The position numbers were made by a program, and so were the translations under genes. From a virus: a stretch of 39,564 nt of DNA. Shown piece by piece: positions 30,592-39,303 of the stretch (its first letter is position 1; the number at the start of each line of letters is the position of its first letter). The DNA lies in the IMG/VR virus record IMGVR_UViG_3300030329_002034, positions 1 to 39,564 of that record, one strand, 5' to 3'. Under the pieces are notes generated by a model, which made no database searches, was not told where the DNA came from, and was given only the letters and a program-made list of their open reading frames with translations.

Positions 30592-32747
30592 TGCCTAGTT
30601 GGTTTGAAGAACAAGCTGAACAGTATAGCTTTAATAAAGACTGGCAGTCACTTATTACTTCTACTCTTGGTCAAGAGATACAAGACGGATCACGTAGACG
30701 TAATGATAGACGTAAGTTTGGTAGCGGGATAGTTCATATAGATGCTAGAGCGGGATATGCTAACAATCCTGTAGTGCGTCTTCCTAGTAGACCAAATGCA
30801 ATAGACAAACTAATGGCGGGAGTAGCATCTCGCTTTAGTTACCTAGACTTACAGACAGTAGTTGCTGAATCGGTAGATCTTGCTCGTGACTATGAACATG
30901 GTAAGACAGTAGAAGGGGATGTAGAAAATGACTATTTCTATCGTATTAGAAACATGCTAATGCAGAACCGAGAGATAGCACAACAGGTAGAGCTGATGCT
31001 TGCGGTTAGAAACGGAGCGGATCACTTCAATGCACCTGAAATTATAGACAATGCTAGGATGAGATTGCAAGATAGTTTCTATGGGAAGTTGAACAGAAAT
31101 AAAACGGCAGTCAATCATAATCTTAATCAATCCATAGTAGAGAACTACATGGATGTAGTTTTAAGAGCCTATGACAAAGTGCTGTCAAGTGAACAGTGTA
31201 TGAAGTGTACCAAATCAGCATTTAGTCATCATATAAAACATATCAGAAGAGATCCGTCTGCGTTCAATGACAATACAAAGAGTCCTCGCTCTAGTATATG
31301 TAATCAAGTTGATTACGATCATTGGGAACATACATGTACAGATCTTAAAATAAAGTGTCTTTCTTATGATGCAACTCCATCTCTTATCTTTACTGGTATT
31401 CACAAAAGTAAAAAGATAGTTAACGATCAAACGCAGGACATTATTGAAATGCAAGGGTTCATAGGAGGGTATGAAGATACAAAGTTTGCTGAGTCTATGT
31501 GGGGAGCTGTTGCTATTGAGGTAGCGGGAGGTAACTCTCAGAATCCTTATGCAGAAGAGATTGCCAATAGATTCTTCATCAAGAATCCTATTACTAAGGA
31601 ATACATTAGCAATCCAAAGGACATATCATGGGCAATGGTATTTACCTGTGTAGCTATCTTAGATCTAATGATGAAAGCTAAACCTAAAGATTTTGGTTTA
31701 GATAATTCACAGTATTTTGAAAGCAGAAACCAAGAGAGAAAGGAAAATACTTTTCAAGGTACTCAAAATCCCGACTGGATCCAGAGAAGAATAAACTGCG
31801 ACAATACGGATGCAAAAAGAAACAGCGAACTATTATTCGATGATTCAAAGGAGAACGATCTTCTGACAGGTACAAAGTTTGAATCAATGACAGAAGAGCG
31901 CATGGAACTGATAGATAATATGTTATCGAAAAAGATAGAACTAAGGTATGGAACAGATGAAGATGAGGAGGAACGTGCAGACTTATCTGAACCTGACACA
32001 GGGGAACATGCTGACTTTGATTACATGAGAGGTGGGGTTTTGGAAAAAGAAACAGCGAACTATGCCTCAATTGAAAGATTAGTAATAGAGGAATTTGAAC
32101 CTACTACTGTAGGGGATGAAGAACTTGAACTACCTGTTAGTAGTATAAATGGTATGCCAACTCATAAAGCATGGCAAATTCCATACGGAAACATGGAAGT
32201 TTTTACTAGACAGGATGATGAGTCACCTGAGCTAGTCATACTGTTAGATAATTCAGCCTCAATGTTGTGGGGAATGAAAATTATAGGGCGTGATGAGAAT
32301 AACTACCCTATCCATAGCACAGAACCCTATATATTAGCATGGAGTGTGGCTATGACCATCAAGAATACTTACCCTAAGACACGAATCTACCCTTACTCAT
32401 CATTCGGTGTGTTTACAGGAGAGATAGAGGTGGGAAAAAGAGTACCTATTCTTGACAGGAGCGGAACTCCTACGGAGAGAACTCTTCTATGGTTAGCAGA
32501 CAAACTATTCGACAGGTTAGACAGAACAAATGTACTGCTTATCAGCGATGATGAACAGGGGTATGGCGTAGGAGATGTTTGTTCATACCTAAGGCAAAAA
32601 GAGTCAATGAGTCTAGGGCTTGTTCAAGTAGGGCATGGTACTAGAAACTGGATGCGAGACTTTCCAAGTGATTTCAGTATGAAGATACGTAGCTTGGAAG
32701 ATATAAAGGAAGTACGTTCAATAATAGATAGGGTAACAGCATTATGA
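30591..32747 (+). CDS. VWA-domain partner of the AAA+ ATPase (CobT/CoxE-like)
   Basis: 718 residues. The C-terminal von Willebrand A domain begins near residue 545: LVILLDNSASM carries the MIDAS DxSxS (D553-S557), followed by ILAWSVAMTIKNTYP, a TERTLLWLADKLFDRL helix and LLISDDEQGYG. Around residues 200-260 a Cys/His cluster (CMKCTKSAFSHHIKHI, then CNQV, HTC, KC) may bind zinc. Residues ~420-480 are acidic, as in CobT-type subunits, which use an acidic hinge before the VWA. The start overlaps the ATPase stop (TAATG) and the end overlaps the next gene by four bases, so all three are made together. Acts with the ATPase as a substrate-selecting subunit. Confidence 0.8.
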   Translation: MPSWFEEQAEQYSFNKDWQSLITSTLGQEIQDGSRRRNDRRKFGSGIVHIDARAGYANNPVVRLPSRPNAIDKLMAGVASRFSYLDLQTVVAESVDLARDYEHGKTVEGDVENDYFYRIRNMLMQNREIAQQVELMLAVRNGADHFNAPEIIDNARMRLQDSFYGKLNRNKTAVNHNLNQSIVENYMDVVLRAYDKVLSSEQCMKCTKSAFSHHIKHIRRDPSAFNDNTKSPRSSICNQVDYDHWEHTCTDLKIKCLSYDATPSLIFTGIHKSKKIVNDQTQDIIEMQGFIGGYEDTKFAESMWGAVAIEVAGGNSQNPYAEEIANRFFIKNPITKEYISNPKDISWAMVFTCVAILDLMMKAKPKDFGLDNSQYFESRNQERKENTFQGTQNPDWIQRRINCDNTDAKRNSELLFDDSKENDLLTGTKFESMTEERMELIDNMLSKKIELRYGTDEDEEERADLSEPDTGEHADFDYMRGGVLEKETANYASIERLVIEEFEPTTVGDEELELPVSSINGMPTHKAWQIPYGNMEVFTRQDDESPELVILLDNSASMLWGMKIIGRDENNYPIHSTEPYILAWSVAMTIKNTYPKTRIYPYSSFGVFTGEIEVGKRVPILDRSGTPTERTLLWLADKLFDRLDRTNVLLISDDEQGYGVGDVCSYLRQKESMSLGLVQVGHGTRNWMRDFPSDFSMKIRSLEDIKEVRSIIDRVTAL
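31814..32063 (+). repeat. 20-base direct repeat read in two frames
   Basis: The 20 bases AAAAAGAAACAGCGAACTAT occur at 31814-31833 and 32044-32063, 230 bases apart, both inside the VWA gene. Because 230 is not a multiple of three they are translated differently (KRNSEL versus EKETANY). A shared sequence that ignores the reading frame points to a nucleic acid-level cause. Confidence 0.7.
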
Positions 32748-33574
32748 AACAACACGCAAGAAAATTCGCATTAGATATGCTAAAGGAAATGACATCTCAC
32801 ACAATAATAGATGCAGGTGTAAAGCCAGCAGTTGTAACAGATATCCTTATAGATGAAGAAACTCTTGAGAAACATCAGTTGCTAATGGATGCCCATCATG
32901 GTACCGATGAAGTACGCAAGGGATCAATGCCAAGTTCAATGACACACAAAAGAATCATGTCAAAAGATATGAGAGATTCATTTCTTTCGGTCTTTAGAGA
33001 TGATAATTCTGCTGATTGGACACAAAAACAATGGGAAGAATGGGATAAATTTTGGAACGGAAGAACTCTTATAACAACTGTACTTGATGAACAGTCATTT
33101 TACATGATGACACATGAGCAGATTGTTAATCATCTTATGGATTCGGTAGGTAATCTGTCATTCTATGAACCCATCTTGACAGACGAGGGATTTGAAATGA
33201 AAGTTCCTGTCAAGGGAGGCAAGAAAAGTACATTCTTTGTTCTAATGATGCAAGCATGGATCACAACATTTATAAAATCTTCTCGTGAATATGAGACGAT
33301 TTCTCAAATGCCTTTAGATGATAGGGAAATGGCAGTGATTTTCATTGACGGAGAAACACCGGACAGGGTAAGAAAAGCAGTATTTGGGCACAATTATGAA
33401 ACAACATATGCTCCTGTTTATATAGTTGAATATAGTGATACAGGAGGAAAACCCCATACAGGATTTGAAGGAGAAGAATGTACCTGTAAGGGAAAACATA
33501 AGCTAGGTTCTTGGAAACCAGCACAATTATCGGAAGAAAAATCTACTAGTGGAAAGGATACAATAACATGGTAG
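32744..33574 (+). CDS. third gene of the ATPase-VWA module, unknown
   Basis: 276 residues; ATGA overlap with the VWA gene. Mostly helical in the first 180 residues (HARKFALDMLKEMTSHTI, DWTQKQWEEWDKFWNG, MMTHEQIVNHLMDSVG), followed by a strand-rich section (REMAVIFIDGETPDRVRKAV, TYAPVYIVEYSDTGG). A small C-terminal CTCKGKH motif may bind metal. Not recognised. Its tight coupling to the ATPase and VWA genes suggests it is a substrate, adaptor or inhibitor of that pair. It overlaps the following gene by seven bases. Confidence 0.6.
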   Translation: MKQHARKFALDMLKEMTSHTIIDAGVKPAVVTDILIDEETLEKHQLLMDAHHGTDEVRKGSMPSSMTHKRIMSKDMRDSFLSVFRDDNSADWTQKQWEEWDKFWNGRTLITTVLDEQSFYMMTHEQIVNHLMDSVGNLSFYEPILTDEGFEMKVPVKGGKKSTFFVLMMQAWITTFIKSSREYETISQMPLDDREMAVIFIDGETPDRVRKAVFGHNYETTYAPVYIVEYSDTGGKPHTGFEGEECTCKGKHKLGSWKPAQLSEEKSTSGKDTITW

Positions 33575-34074
33575 AAACCAGAGAGGCAACTCTTATAGAT
33601 AAAGAAACAGGTGAGATAATAAATCCCCCTGGGTTCGTTACAGATGACTATAGTAAGATGTCACCCCAACAGAAATGGGATGCCCTTACAAGAATGCGCT
33701 CTATTCGTAAACAAATAAGCGAAAAGATTGCATTTATAGAGGCTCAACTTGTCATTGAGATGAGAGAAAGCGACGCATCTGTACAATCTGTACCGCGGCG
33801 AGGAGATATAGTCCTTGATAGAGGTACACCTGCTTACGATACTAAAACTATTTCTCAGTTATATGAGGTATTAGGAGAAAATGTCTGTGATGCAGGTAAT
33901 AGAAAACTTGTTAGTACAAAGGTAACAAGTACGGAAAAGGTGGACGCGGTGAGAGTAAGGCAACTGATGAAACATGGAGACTCTGTAAAGAAAATTATAG
34001 CAGATGCGTATAATAATCAAGTTCAACGCTCACCAAGAATAAAACTGATAGACACAATAGAACAGAAAGGTTAG
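33568..34074 (+). CDS. coiled-coil early protein, recombination-linked, unknown
   Basis: 168 residues. After a polar N-terminus (ATLIDKETGEIINPPGF) comes a coiled-coil helix (QKWDALTRMRSIRKQISEKI followed by AFIEAQLVIEM), then a strand-rich part (RGDIVLDRGTPAYDTKTISQ) and a basic C-terminus. The pattern resembles Gp157-like helicase-loader or recombination accessory proteins in gene order only; no family match is claimed. It ends three bases before the annealing-type recombination gene, which favours a shared role in DNA metabolism. Confidence 0.55.
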   Translation: MVETREATLIDKETGEIINPPGFVTDDYSKMSPQQKWDALTRMRSIRKQISEKIAFIEAQLVIEMRESDASVQSVPRRGDIVLDRGTPAYDTKTISQLYEVLGENVCDAGNRKLVSTKVTSTEKVDAVRVRQLMKHGDSVKKIIADAYNNQVQRSPRIKLIDTIEQKG

Positions 34075-34077
34075 ATA

Positions 34078-35109
34078 ATGGCAGTAGAAGAATTGCAAAC
34101 ACCCAATACTGATGAACTAAAGGATCATGCACAGGTTCAAGTAGAAGTAATGGATGTAAATGTACTCGTAGAACAAATGAAACCTTACATGAGTAAGCCA
34201 TTTGTGGATAACATACGAGGAAACGTATACCCAAAAGTTGAGTGGTGGAATATGCTCGGCTCTATAGTTGGGGTAAAGCCTATGCTTGAAAGCTCACAAA
34301 GAATAGATCAAGGCAGTGCAAGGCATTCCAAAGATGGAGAGATAACATATGAGGCTACGATACAGTTGAGAAGTATAGACGGACTCAACACATTACATGG
34401 TCGAGCTACCTCAACGTGTTCGAGTGCTGAAAAGATGTGGAGTAACACAGAAGAATATGCTATAGGTTCAATGGCTCAGACAAGAGCAACAGGTAAGGCG
34501 TATAGATTGGGTTATTCACACGTAGCATTGGCATCGGGTATTCAAGCTACTCCCGCTGAGGAAATGTGGGGAATAGCAGATCAGCTCGACAACATAAAAA
34601 CACCTAAGGAAAACATAGGTGCTTTTCCTTCGACTAGTATGAGAGTTTCTGAATCAGTCGTTGAAGGTTCAGATGGTTCATTTGTACTTCCAGTAGGGCA
34701 GTTCAAAGGAAAAACTTTAGATGAAGTTTACAACTTTGTAGAAACGACAGGTAAGAATGCAGGTCAAAGAAGAGGAGAGGGTTGGCTTAGATGGATGTCT
34801 ACCAATACTCCTACAAAAACAAATCAATTACCAGCAGTGGTCAAGAAATTCTTAGATGAAAAATCTGAGCTTGTTCAAGAGGCAAAGCAGACAAGTGTAG
34901 TCGTTACAGACGCACCTAATGTCAAGAACAAAATGCCCGCTGATGTAAGGTCGATGCTATCTCAGGTAGAGGTAAATCCTGGAGCATGGAGAGAAGTAGC
35001 AGGAAGTATGATAGGTACAGACAAAAGTTTGTATGATTATACAGATGAAGATTTTGATAACCTATCAACAGCGTTGTCAAGAAAGTTACAAGGTGAGTTA
35101 GATGTCTAA
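34078..35109 (+). CDS. recombination protein: annealase-like domain plus ExoX-type C-terminal module
   Basis: 343 residues. Residues ~40-170 (YPKVEWWNMLGSIVGVKPM, TYEATIQLRSIDGLNTLHGR, then EEYAIGSMAQTRATGKAYRL and GYSHVALASG) show the alternating strands and the conserved 'SMAQTRATGKAxRLG' helix of Rad52/Erf-like single-strand annealing proteins seen in phages and archaea. Residues ~205-260 (LPVGQFKGKTLDEVYNFVET ... GWLRWMSTN) match the small module found at the C-terminus of exodeoxyribonuclease X-like proteins. It probably binds single-stranded DNA in recombination-dependent replication. Between the coiled-coil gene and the primase-helicase (eight-base overlap). The annealase call is tentative. 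Confidence 0.6.
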   Translation: MAVEELQTPNTDELKDHAQVQVEVMDVNVLVEQMKPYMSKPFVDNIRGNVYPKVEWWNMLGSIVGVKPMLESSQRIDQGSARHSKDGEITYEATIQLRSIDGLNTLHGRATSTCSSAEKMWSNTEEYAIGSMAQTRATGKAYRLGYSHVALASGIQATPAEEMWGIADQLDNIKTPKENIGAFPSTSMRVSESVVEGSDGSFVLPVGQFKGKTLDEVYNFVETTGKNAGQRRGEGWLRWMSTNTPTKTNQLPAVVKKFLDEKSELVQEAKQTSVVVTDAPNVKNKMPADVRSMLSQVEVNPGAWREVAGSMIGTDKSLYDYTDEDFDNLSTALSRKLQGELDV

Positions 35110-37144
35110 AAAAGATGAAGCATTGAGATATGCACGTAATGGATACTCGGTTATACCATTGACAGAAAACGCAAAGACACCTGCTCTTTCCGCATGGAAA
35201 GATTATCAGTCAAAGAGAATGTCCTTGACTGATATCGGTCAGTTTTGGGCAGAAAATCCTGAGTATAACGTAGGTATAGTTACAGGTAGCATATCAGGTA
35301 TCACTGTTATAGACATTGACGGAGACGAGGGAGAGCAATCCTATACAAATTCAGGATTTGAAATCCCAAATACACTTACTGTTAATACTCCTAATGGCAG
35401 ACACTTCTATCTAAAATACGACAATCGTTTTTCAACGGGAACAAGTTTCCTAAACAAGATAGATGTCCGTAATGACGGAGGATATGTAGTGGCTCCGCCA
35501 TCTGTAATTGATGGCAATACATATGAAATAGAAAGTGATGAGTACATAGAACCTGTTGAATGGGGTGTTGTACCTGAACAGTTTCAGAAAAGAGAATCAG
35601 CATCTGCTCTGGATCCTAGTCAGTTTGACCCCTGGGTTAGCAACGCTTTACTTGCAGGTGCACCAGAGGGGCAGAGAAATGAAGTTGCTACAAAGTTAGC
35701 AGGTTACTTTCATTCCAGAGGAATACCAAAGGACATACTCAAAACTATAATTCATAGCTTTGCAGAAAAATGCACCCCTAATATACCACCTGATGAAGTT
35801 GAAACTATTGTAGATTCTGTATTACGTTATGAACGTAACAAAGATAGAGCATTTGCAGATGGAGTTATCCCTCCTCCTATAGTGAGGGTAATGCCATCCA
35901 ATGACATCAGAGTTTTGTGGGCAGACAGTGGAGTTGAGGCTTTTATAGAACAACCTAGCAAAGACAGAGAAAGAATTAAGTGCAGACTTACCATAAAGAC
36001 AAAGTCTAATGGGTATCTATATGGGCCTATCTCATTCGACTTGCTATCAGGTACAAAAAGATTAGAAGCGGAACGTGCACTGAAGAAAAGACAGGATGAA
36101 GATTGGGGAACTATATTGGAGTACATATGTAGGCTTTCAGTATCGTCTTTAGAATCTTCTTCAGACTTTGTAGATATGGTTACCTACCAACGCCCTCCGT
36201 CAAGGAGAAATACGTGGCTAATAGATGGGTTCTTGGCTAGAAATAAACCTACCCTAATCTATGCTGATGGTGGTACAGGTAAGTCAATGTTTACTGTGGC
36301 TCTTGCTATGTCTGTTGCATCAGGTTTGAACATAATACCTGAATTAGAAGTGAATGAATCCACAGGTGGATCGGTAATTTACTTGGATTGGGAGGCTGAA
36401 CTAGAAGACCATGACGACAGGACTCAATGGATATGTAATGGTTTGGGCTCGAACAAGTGGTCAGTAAATGACTTCAACATACACTACATTAGGTGTCGTA
36501 CTTCTATCTTTCAGATGCAAGTTCAGATCCAGAAACAGATAGAGGAGACAGGAGCTCAACTTTTAGTCATTGATTCTCTTGTTCCCGCTGTAGACTCCGA
36601 TGCAAATGACGCTGATACTGCAAGGAGATTCTATCAAGTGTTACGATCACTTGATATTCCGTCACTGATAATCTCTCATACAACTAAGAATCCAGGTGAT
36701 GTCGATAGCAAAGCAAAGCCATTTGGTTCTGCTTACTGGTGGAATCAAGCTAGGTCGGTATGGGAAATACGTAAAGAGCAATCAGCAGGTGATAACTATA
36801 CAGATTTAGCTATCATCAATAGGAAGTCTAATAACTGGAGTATCGTAGAACCTATTGGAGTGCGTATGAAAACGGAAGATATGCAGTCAAGCGAACCAAA
36901 GGTTACGTTTGAACCTATTACTTTGTCAGCACAAAACAATAGTCTCTCCAAAGTTGTACCAATTAAAGCCAGGATAATAAGCCTATTGAATGGTACTATA
37001 GAGGGGATGTCGGTCAAAGATATAGCAGACGACCTTGAAGAGAACATGGACTCTGTTCGACAGGCATTACGAAGAGGACTGGGATCTGCGTTTATACAAT
37101 CCGTAGACCAGACAAACAACAGTAAGGTTTGGAAACTAAAATAA
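35102..37144 (+). CDS. primase-polymerase / helicase fusion
   Basis: 680 residues with three modules. Residues 1-170: archaeo-eukaryotic primase (prim-pol), with catalytic VIDIDGD (D71, D73, D75), GRHFYLKY (H101) and YVVAPPSV. Residues ~185-250: a primase C-terminal helical domain (PEGQRNEVATKLAGYFHSRG, then PPDEVETIVDSVLRYE). Residues ~370-600: RepA-like hexameric helicase ATPase with Walker A ADGGTGKS (388-395), Walker B LLVIDSL and SLIISHTTK. The last ~60 residues form a winged helix (VKDIADDLEENMDSVRQALR). It opens the origin, primes and may extend DNA. It is the only replication enzyme in the window; no family A, B or C polymerase is visible. Confidence 0.9.
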   Translation: MSKKDEALRYARNGYSVIPLTENAKTPALSAWKDYQSKRMSLTDIGQFWAENPEYNVGIVTGSISGITVIDIDGDEGEQSYTNSGFEIPNTLTVNTPNGRHFYLKYDNRFSTGTSFLNKIDVRNDGGYVVAPPSVIDGNTYEIESDEYIEPVEWGVVPEQFQKRESASALDPSQFDPWVSNALLAGAPEGQRNEVATKLAGYFHSRGIPKDILKTIIHSFAEKCTPNIPPDEVETIVDSVLRYERNKDRAFADGVIPPPIVRVMPSNDIRVLWADSGVEAFIEQPSKDRERIKCRLTIKTKSNGYLYGPISFDLLSGTKRLEAERALKKRQDEDWGTILEYICRLSVSSLESSSDFVDMVTYQRPPSRRNTWLIDGFLARNKPTLIYADGGTGKSMFTVALAMSVASGLNIIPELEVNESTGGSVIYLDWEAELEDHDDRTQWICNGLGSNKWSVNDFNIHYIRCRTSIFQMQVQIQKQIEETGAQLLVIDSLVPAVDSDANDADTARRFYQVLRSLDIPSLIISHTTKNPGDVDSKAKPFGSAYWWNQARSVWEIRKEQSAGDNYTDLAIINRKSNNWSIVEPIGVRMKTEDMQSSEPKVTFEPITLSAQNNSLSKVVPIKARIISLLNGTIEGMSVKDIADDLEENMDSVRQALRRGLGSAFIQSVDQTNNSKVWKLK

Positions 37145-37150
37145 ATAAAG

Positions 37151-37194
37151 CATGACAAGACATATCCCCCTTTAAGGGGGGATGTCATGTCATG
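37151..37194 (+). other. hairpin between primase-helicase and nuclease genes
   Basis: CATGACA (37151-37157) pairs with TGTCATG (37188-37194), continuing through GACAT/ATGTC and CCCCC/GGGGG to about 18 pairs with one mismatch and one bulge. There is no T tract. The upstream candidate ATG of the next gene (37192) is buried in the stem, which argues for the later ATG at 37216. It matches the other early intergenic stems. Confidence 0.7.
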
Positions 37195-37215
37195 TTAATA
37201 GAAAGAATAATATAT

Positions 37216-37557
37216 ATGAGCAAGAGTAAACAATGGAAAGAGTCTGAACGTAAGATGGCGAAAGAACTTGGGGGAGAACGTGTTCCTGTTAGCGGTAGGC
37301 AACGGGGATATGCACCTGATATCAGTCACAATAGGTTTTCAATAGAGCATAAGTACGGCAAAAGAATACTGTCGTCTAGGATAAAGGAAGCATTAGACCA
37401 AGCAAACGCATCAGTCGTGGGGGATCAAGTTCCGATTGTAACTTTTGAAGAGGCTACTCAGGCAGGTTATCCAAATATAAAAGGTGTGTTTATGACATTG
37501 GACACATTCAAGAAGATAACCAATCTCAGGGGTAAGAGAATCTTACCCCCAAGTTAG
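37216..37557 (+). CDS. PD-(D/E)XK nuclease, Holliday junction resolvase-like
   Basis: 113 residues from ATG 37216; an ATG at 37192 lies inside a hairpin stem and would add eight residues. A helix with SKQWKESERKMAKELGGERV leads to the catalytic core P34-D35, then IEHKYGK with E44-x-K46, the complete PD-(D/E)XK set. The tail has VPIVTFEEATQAGYPN. Size and layout fit small phage or archaeal-type Holliday junction resolvases and related recombination nucleases. It would resolve branched DNA made by recombination or replication before packaging. The precise substrate cannot be read from sequence. Confidence 0.7.
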   Translation: MSKSKQWKESERKMAKELGGERVPVSGRQRGYAPDISHNRFSIEHKYGKRILSSRIKEALDQANASVVGDQVPIVTFEEATQAGYPNIKGVFMTLDTFKKITNLRGKRILPPS

Positions 37558-37591
37558 AAGAATTATAGTCATAGGATATCAGGAGATATAA

Positions 37592-37867
37592 GTGAAAGCA
37601 ACAGCTAAAAAATATAGTCGTACGCACAAGTGTAAATCATCTCCCTCTAAAGCTCACTATTGGAAAGTAGAATCTCCAAATGGTAAGTATAGTAAAGGGG
37701 TATGTTCTCACTGTAGTAAGACTAGAGAGTTTGAAAACTCTCAAACCTATTCAGATTGGTATAGAAAATCCAGAGAGAAAGGACAGTACCGAAGTCGAAA
37801 AACTTCCAAGAACGAGAAACCAAAACTGTCTAGTGCTCTTTGGAATACATTCTATAAAGGAGTTTAG
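37592..37867 (+). CDS. small zinc-finger protein, GTG start
   Basis: 91 residues from GTG 37592, with AGGAG seven bases upstream. A probable treble-clef or zinc-ribbon finger spans residues 10-50: HKC at the start, then [12 protein letters not shown] with CxxC. The rest is very basic ([21 protein letters not shown]). Binding to DNA or RNA is likely. The stop codon TAG (37865-37867) is directly followed by the TTG start of the methyltransferase, whose ribosome binding site lies within this gene. Proteins of this type recur in metagenomic phages but have no assigned role. Confidence 0.65.
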   Translation: MKATAKKYSRTHKCKSSPSKAHYWKVESPNGKYSKGVCSHCSKTREFENSQTYSDWYRKSREKGQYRSRKTSKNEKPKLSSALWNTFYKGV

Positions 37868-37868
37868 T

Positions 37869-39230
37869 TTGGAACATTGGGAAATACGTGTGGGAAACGC
37901 ACTAGAGGAATTGAAAAAGATTCCAAATGAATCAATACAAACTGTTGTTACGTCTCCTCCATACTGGGGGTTACGTGACTACGGAACGGGAACATGGGAG
38001 GGAGGAAGTGAAACTTGTGATCACGTAGAGGGCGCAAGTAGAAACGATACAGACAGAGAGTTTGGTACAGGCGATGTAGTTGTAGAGTATTACAAAGATA
38101 AATGTGCTAAGTGTGGAGCTATAAGACACGACAGTCAGCTAGGTGCAGAAGATACATACCAAGAGTATGTGGACAACATGGTCGAGGTCTTTAGGGAGGT
38201 TAGGCGTGTGCTAAAGAATGACGGCACTCTATGGTTGAACTTAGGAGATTCCTATATGTCAGCATACAATACATCTCCACCGCCACAGACAGTGGGAGGA
38301 CAGAGAGGTATGCCTACAAGTGTACCCGGTAACAGGAAGAAACAGACAGGTGTAAAGCACAAGGATCTAGTTGGCATTCCCTGGAGGGTAGCGCTAGCAC
38401 TACAAGAAGATGGGTGGTGGTTACGGAGTGACATCATATGGAGTAAACCTAACCCCATGCCTGAATCGGTAAAGGATAGACCAACCAAATCCCATGAGTA
38501 TATCTTCTTGCTAACGAAATCCCCTCACTATTACTATGATGCTGACGCAATTCGTGAGCCACATACGTGGGAGGAAAGCAAGCCAAGACCATCAGGGATG
38601 GAAAGGAACGCACAGAAGTATAGAGATAAAGTGTATGGTGGAGGAGGATCTGGTTTTGCAGGTCACAGCGGAACAAGAAAGGCAGATGGTTCTTCATTGA
38701 ATCACCCGTTGGGTAAGAACAAACGTAGCGTTTGGACTGTCAATACAAAGCCATATCCTGAAGCTCACTTCGCTGTCTATCCAGAGAAACTTATAGATAC
38801 ATGTGTCAAAGCTGGTACATCAGAGGCAGGGGAATGTCCTGATTGTGGAAAATCTTGGGAAAGAAATATGGTAGCTGTATCCTCGCCTAAGAGAGAGACT
38901 AGAGATAACTATGTCGGAGTTATACCCGGCAGAGACAAGCCATCTCGAATGAACTCTAAGGATATGGAGGCGATAGAGAGAGTACAAGATGGATGGGAGA
39001 GAACATGTGGTCACACATCAGAGCCTATTCCTCAAATTGTATTAGATCCTTTTTCAGGTTCAGGTACAACAGGTCTTGTAGCATGTAAAAACAATCGTAA
39101 CTACATAGGGATAGAGCTATCCGAAGACTATGCTCAGTTGTCAATGAGAAGATTGGCAAGTGAAGTAGGTGCGACAGAGGTACAAGCTATGCTAATAAAT
39201 GCAGAGGGAGTACAAGCGGGTATGCTATAG
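37869..39230 (+). CDS. site-specific DNA methyltransferase (N4-C or N6-A type)
   Basis: 453 residues from TTG 37869, six bases after AAAGGAG; the longer frame from 37680 would overlap the whole zinc-finger gene. Catalytic motif TSPPYWGL at 28-35 comes first and the AdoMet-binding [11 protein letters not shown] (D393) late, the beta-class order; SPPY is most often seen in N4-cytosine enzymes. Two metal-binding insertions: CDH...CAKC (about residues 55-90) and CPDCGKSW...CGH (about 325-385). It follows [18 protein letters not shown] and [12 protein letters not shown], typical of phage copies. No restriction partner is present, so it probably protects phage DNA from host enzymes. Confidence 0.9.
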   Translation: MEHWEIRVGNALEELKKIPNESIQTVVTSPPYWGLRDYGTGTWEGGSETCDHVEGASRNDTDREFGTGDVVVEYYKDKCAKCGAIRHDSQLGAEDTYQEYVDNMVEVFREVRRVLKNDGTLWLNLGDSYMSAYNTSPPPQTVGGQRGMPTSVPGNRKKQTGVKHKDLVGIPWRVALALQEDGWWLRSDIIWSKPNPMPESVKDRPTKSHEYIFLLTKSPHYYYDADAIREPHTWEESKPRPSGMERNAQKYRDKVYGGGGSGFAGHSGTRKADGSSLNHPLGKNKRSVWTVNTKPYPEAHFAVYPEKLIDTCVKAGTSEAGECPDCGKSWERNMVAVSSPKRETRDNYVGVIPGRDKPSRMNSKDMEAIERVQDGWERTCGHTSEPIPQIVLDPFSGSGTTGLVACKNNRNYIGIELSEDYAQLSMRRLASEVGATEVQAMLINAEGVQAGML

Positions 39231-39236
39231 TATGTA

Positions 39237-39300
39237 AAGATACCCACTAAGATATCAGTAATATTTTTTTTGATCAGTATTATTCCTTAGTGGGTATTTT
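39237..39300 (+). terminator. terminator of the early block
   Basis: TACCCACTAAG (39241-39251) pairs with CTTAGTGGGTA (39286-39296), extended by A-T pairs outside, and is followed in the plus direction by TTTTTATTTAT. The 34-base loop contains a T8 run and a weaker inner repeat. It starts six bases after the methyltransferase stop and separates convergent genes. In the minus direction the T run is short, so it mainly stops plus-strand transcription. Confidence 0.75.
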
Positions 39301-39303
39301 TAT

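Noticed and set aside
29572-32747. A true cobalamin (CobS/CobT) pathway function
   Set aside because: No CobN or other cobalamin gene is present, and the match is only to the general AAA+/VWA pair architecture.
37680-37868. N-terminal extension of the methyltransferase from an upstream ATG
   Set aside because: It would overlap the zinc-finger gene in another frame and lacks a ribosome binding site; TTG 37869 has one and starts the conserved sequence.
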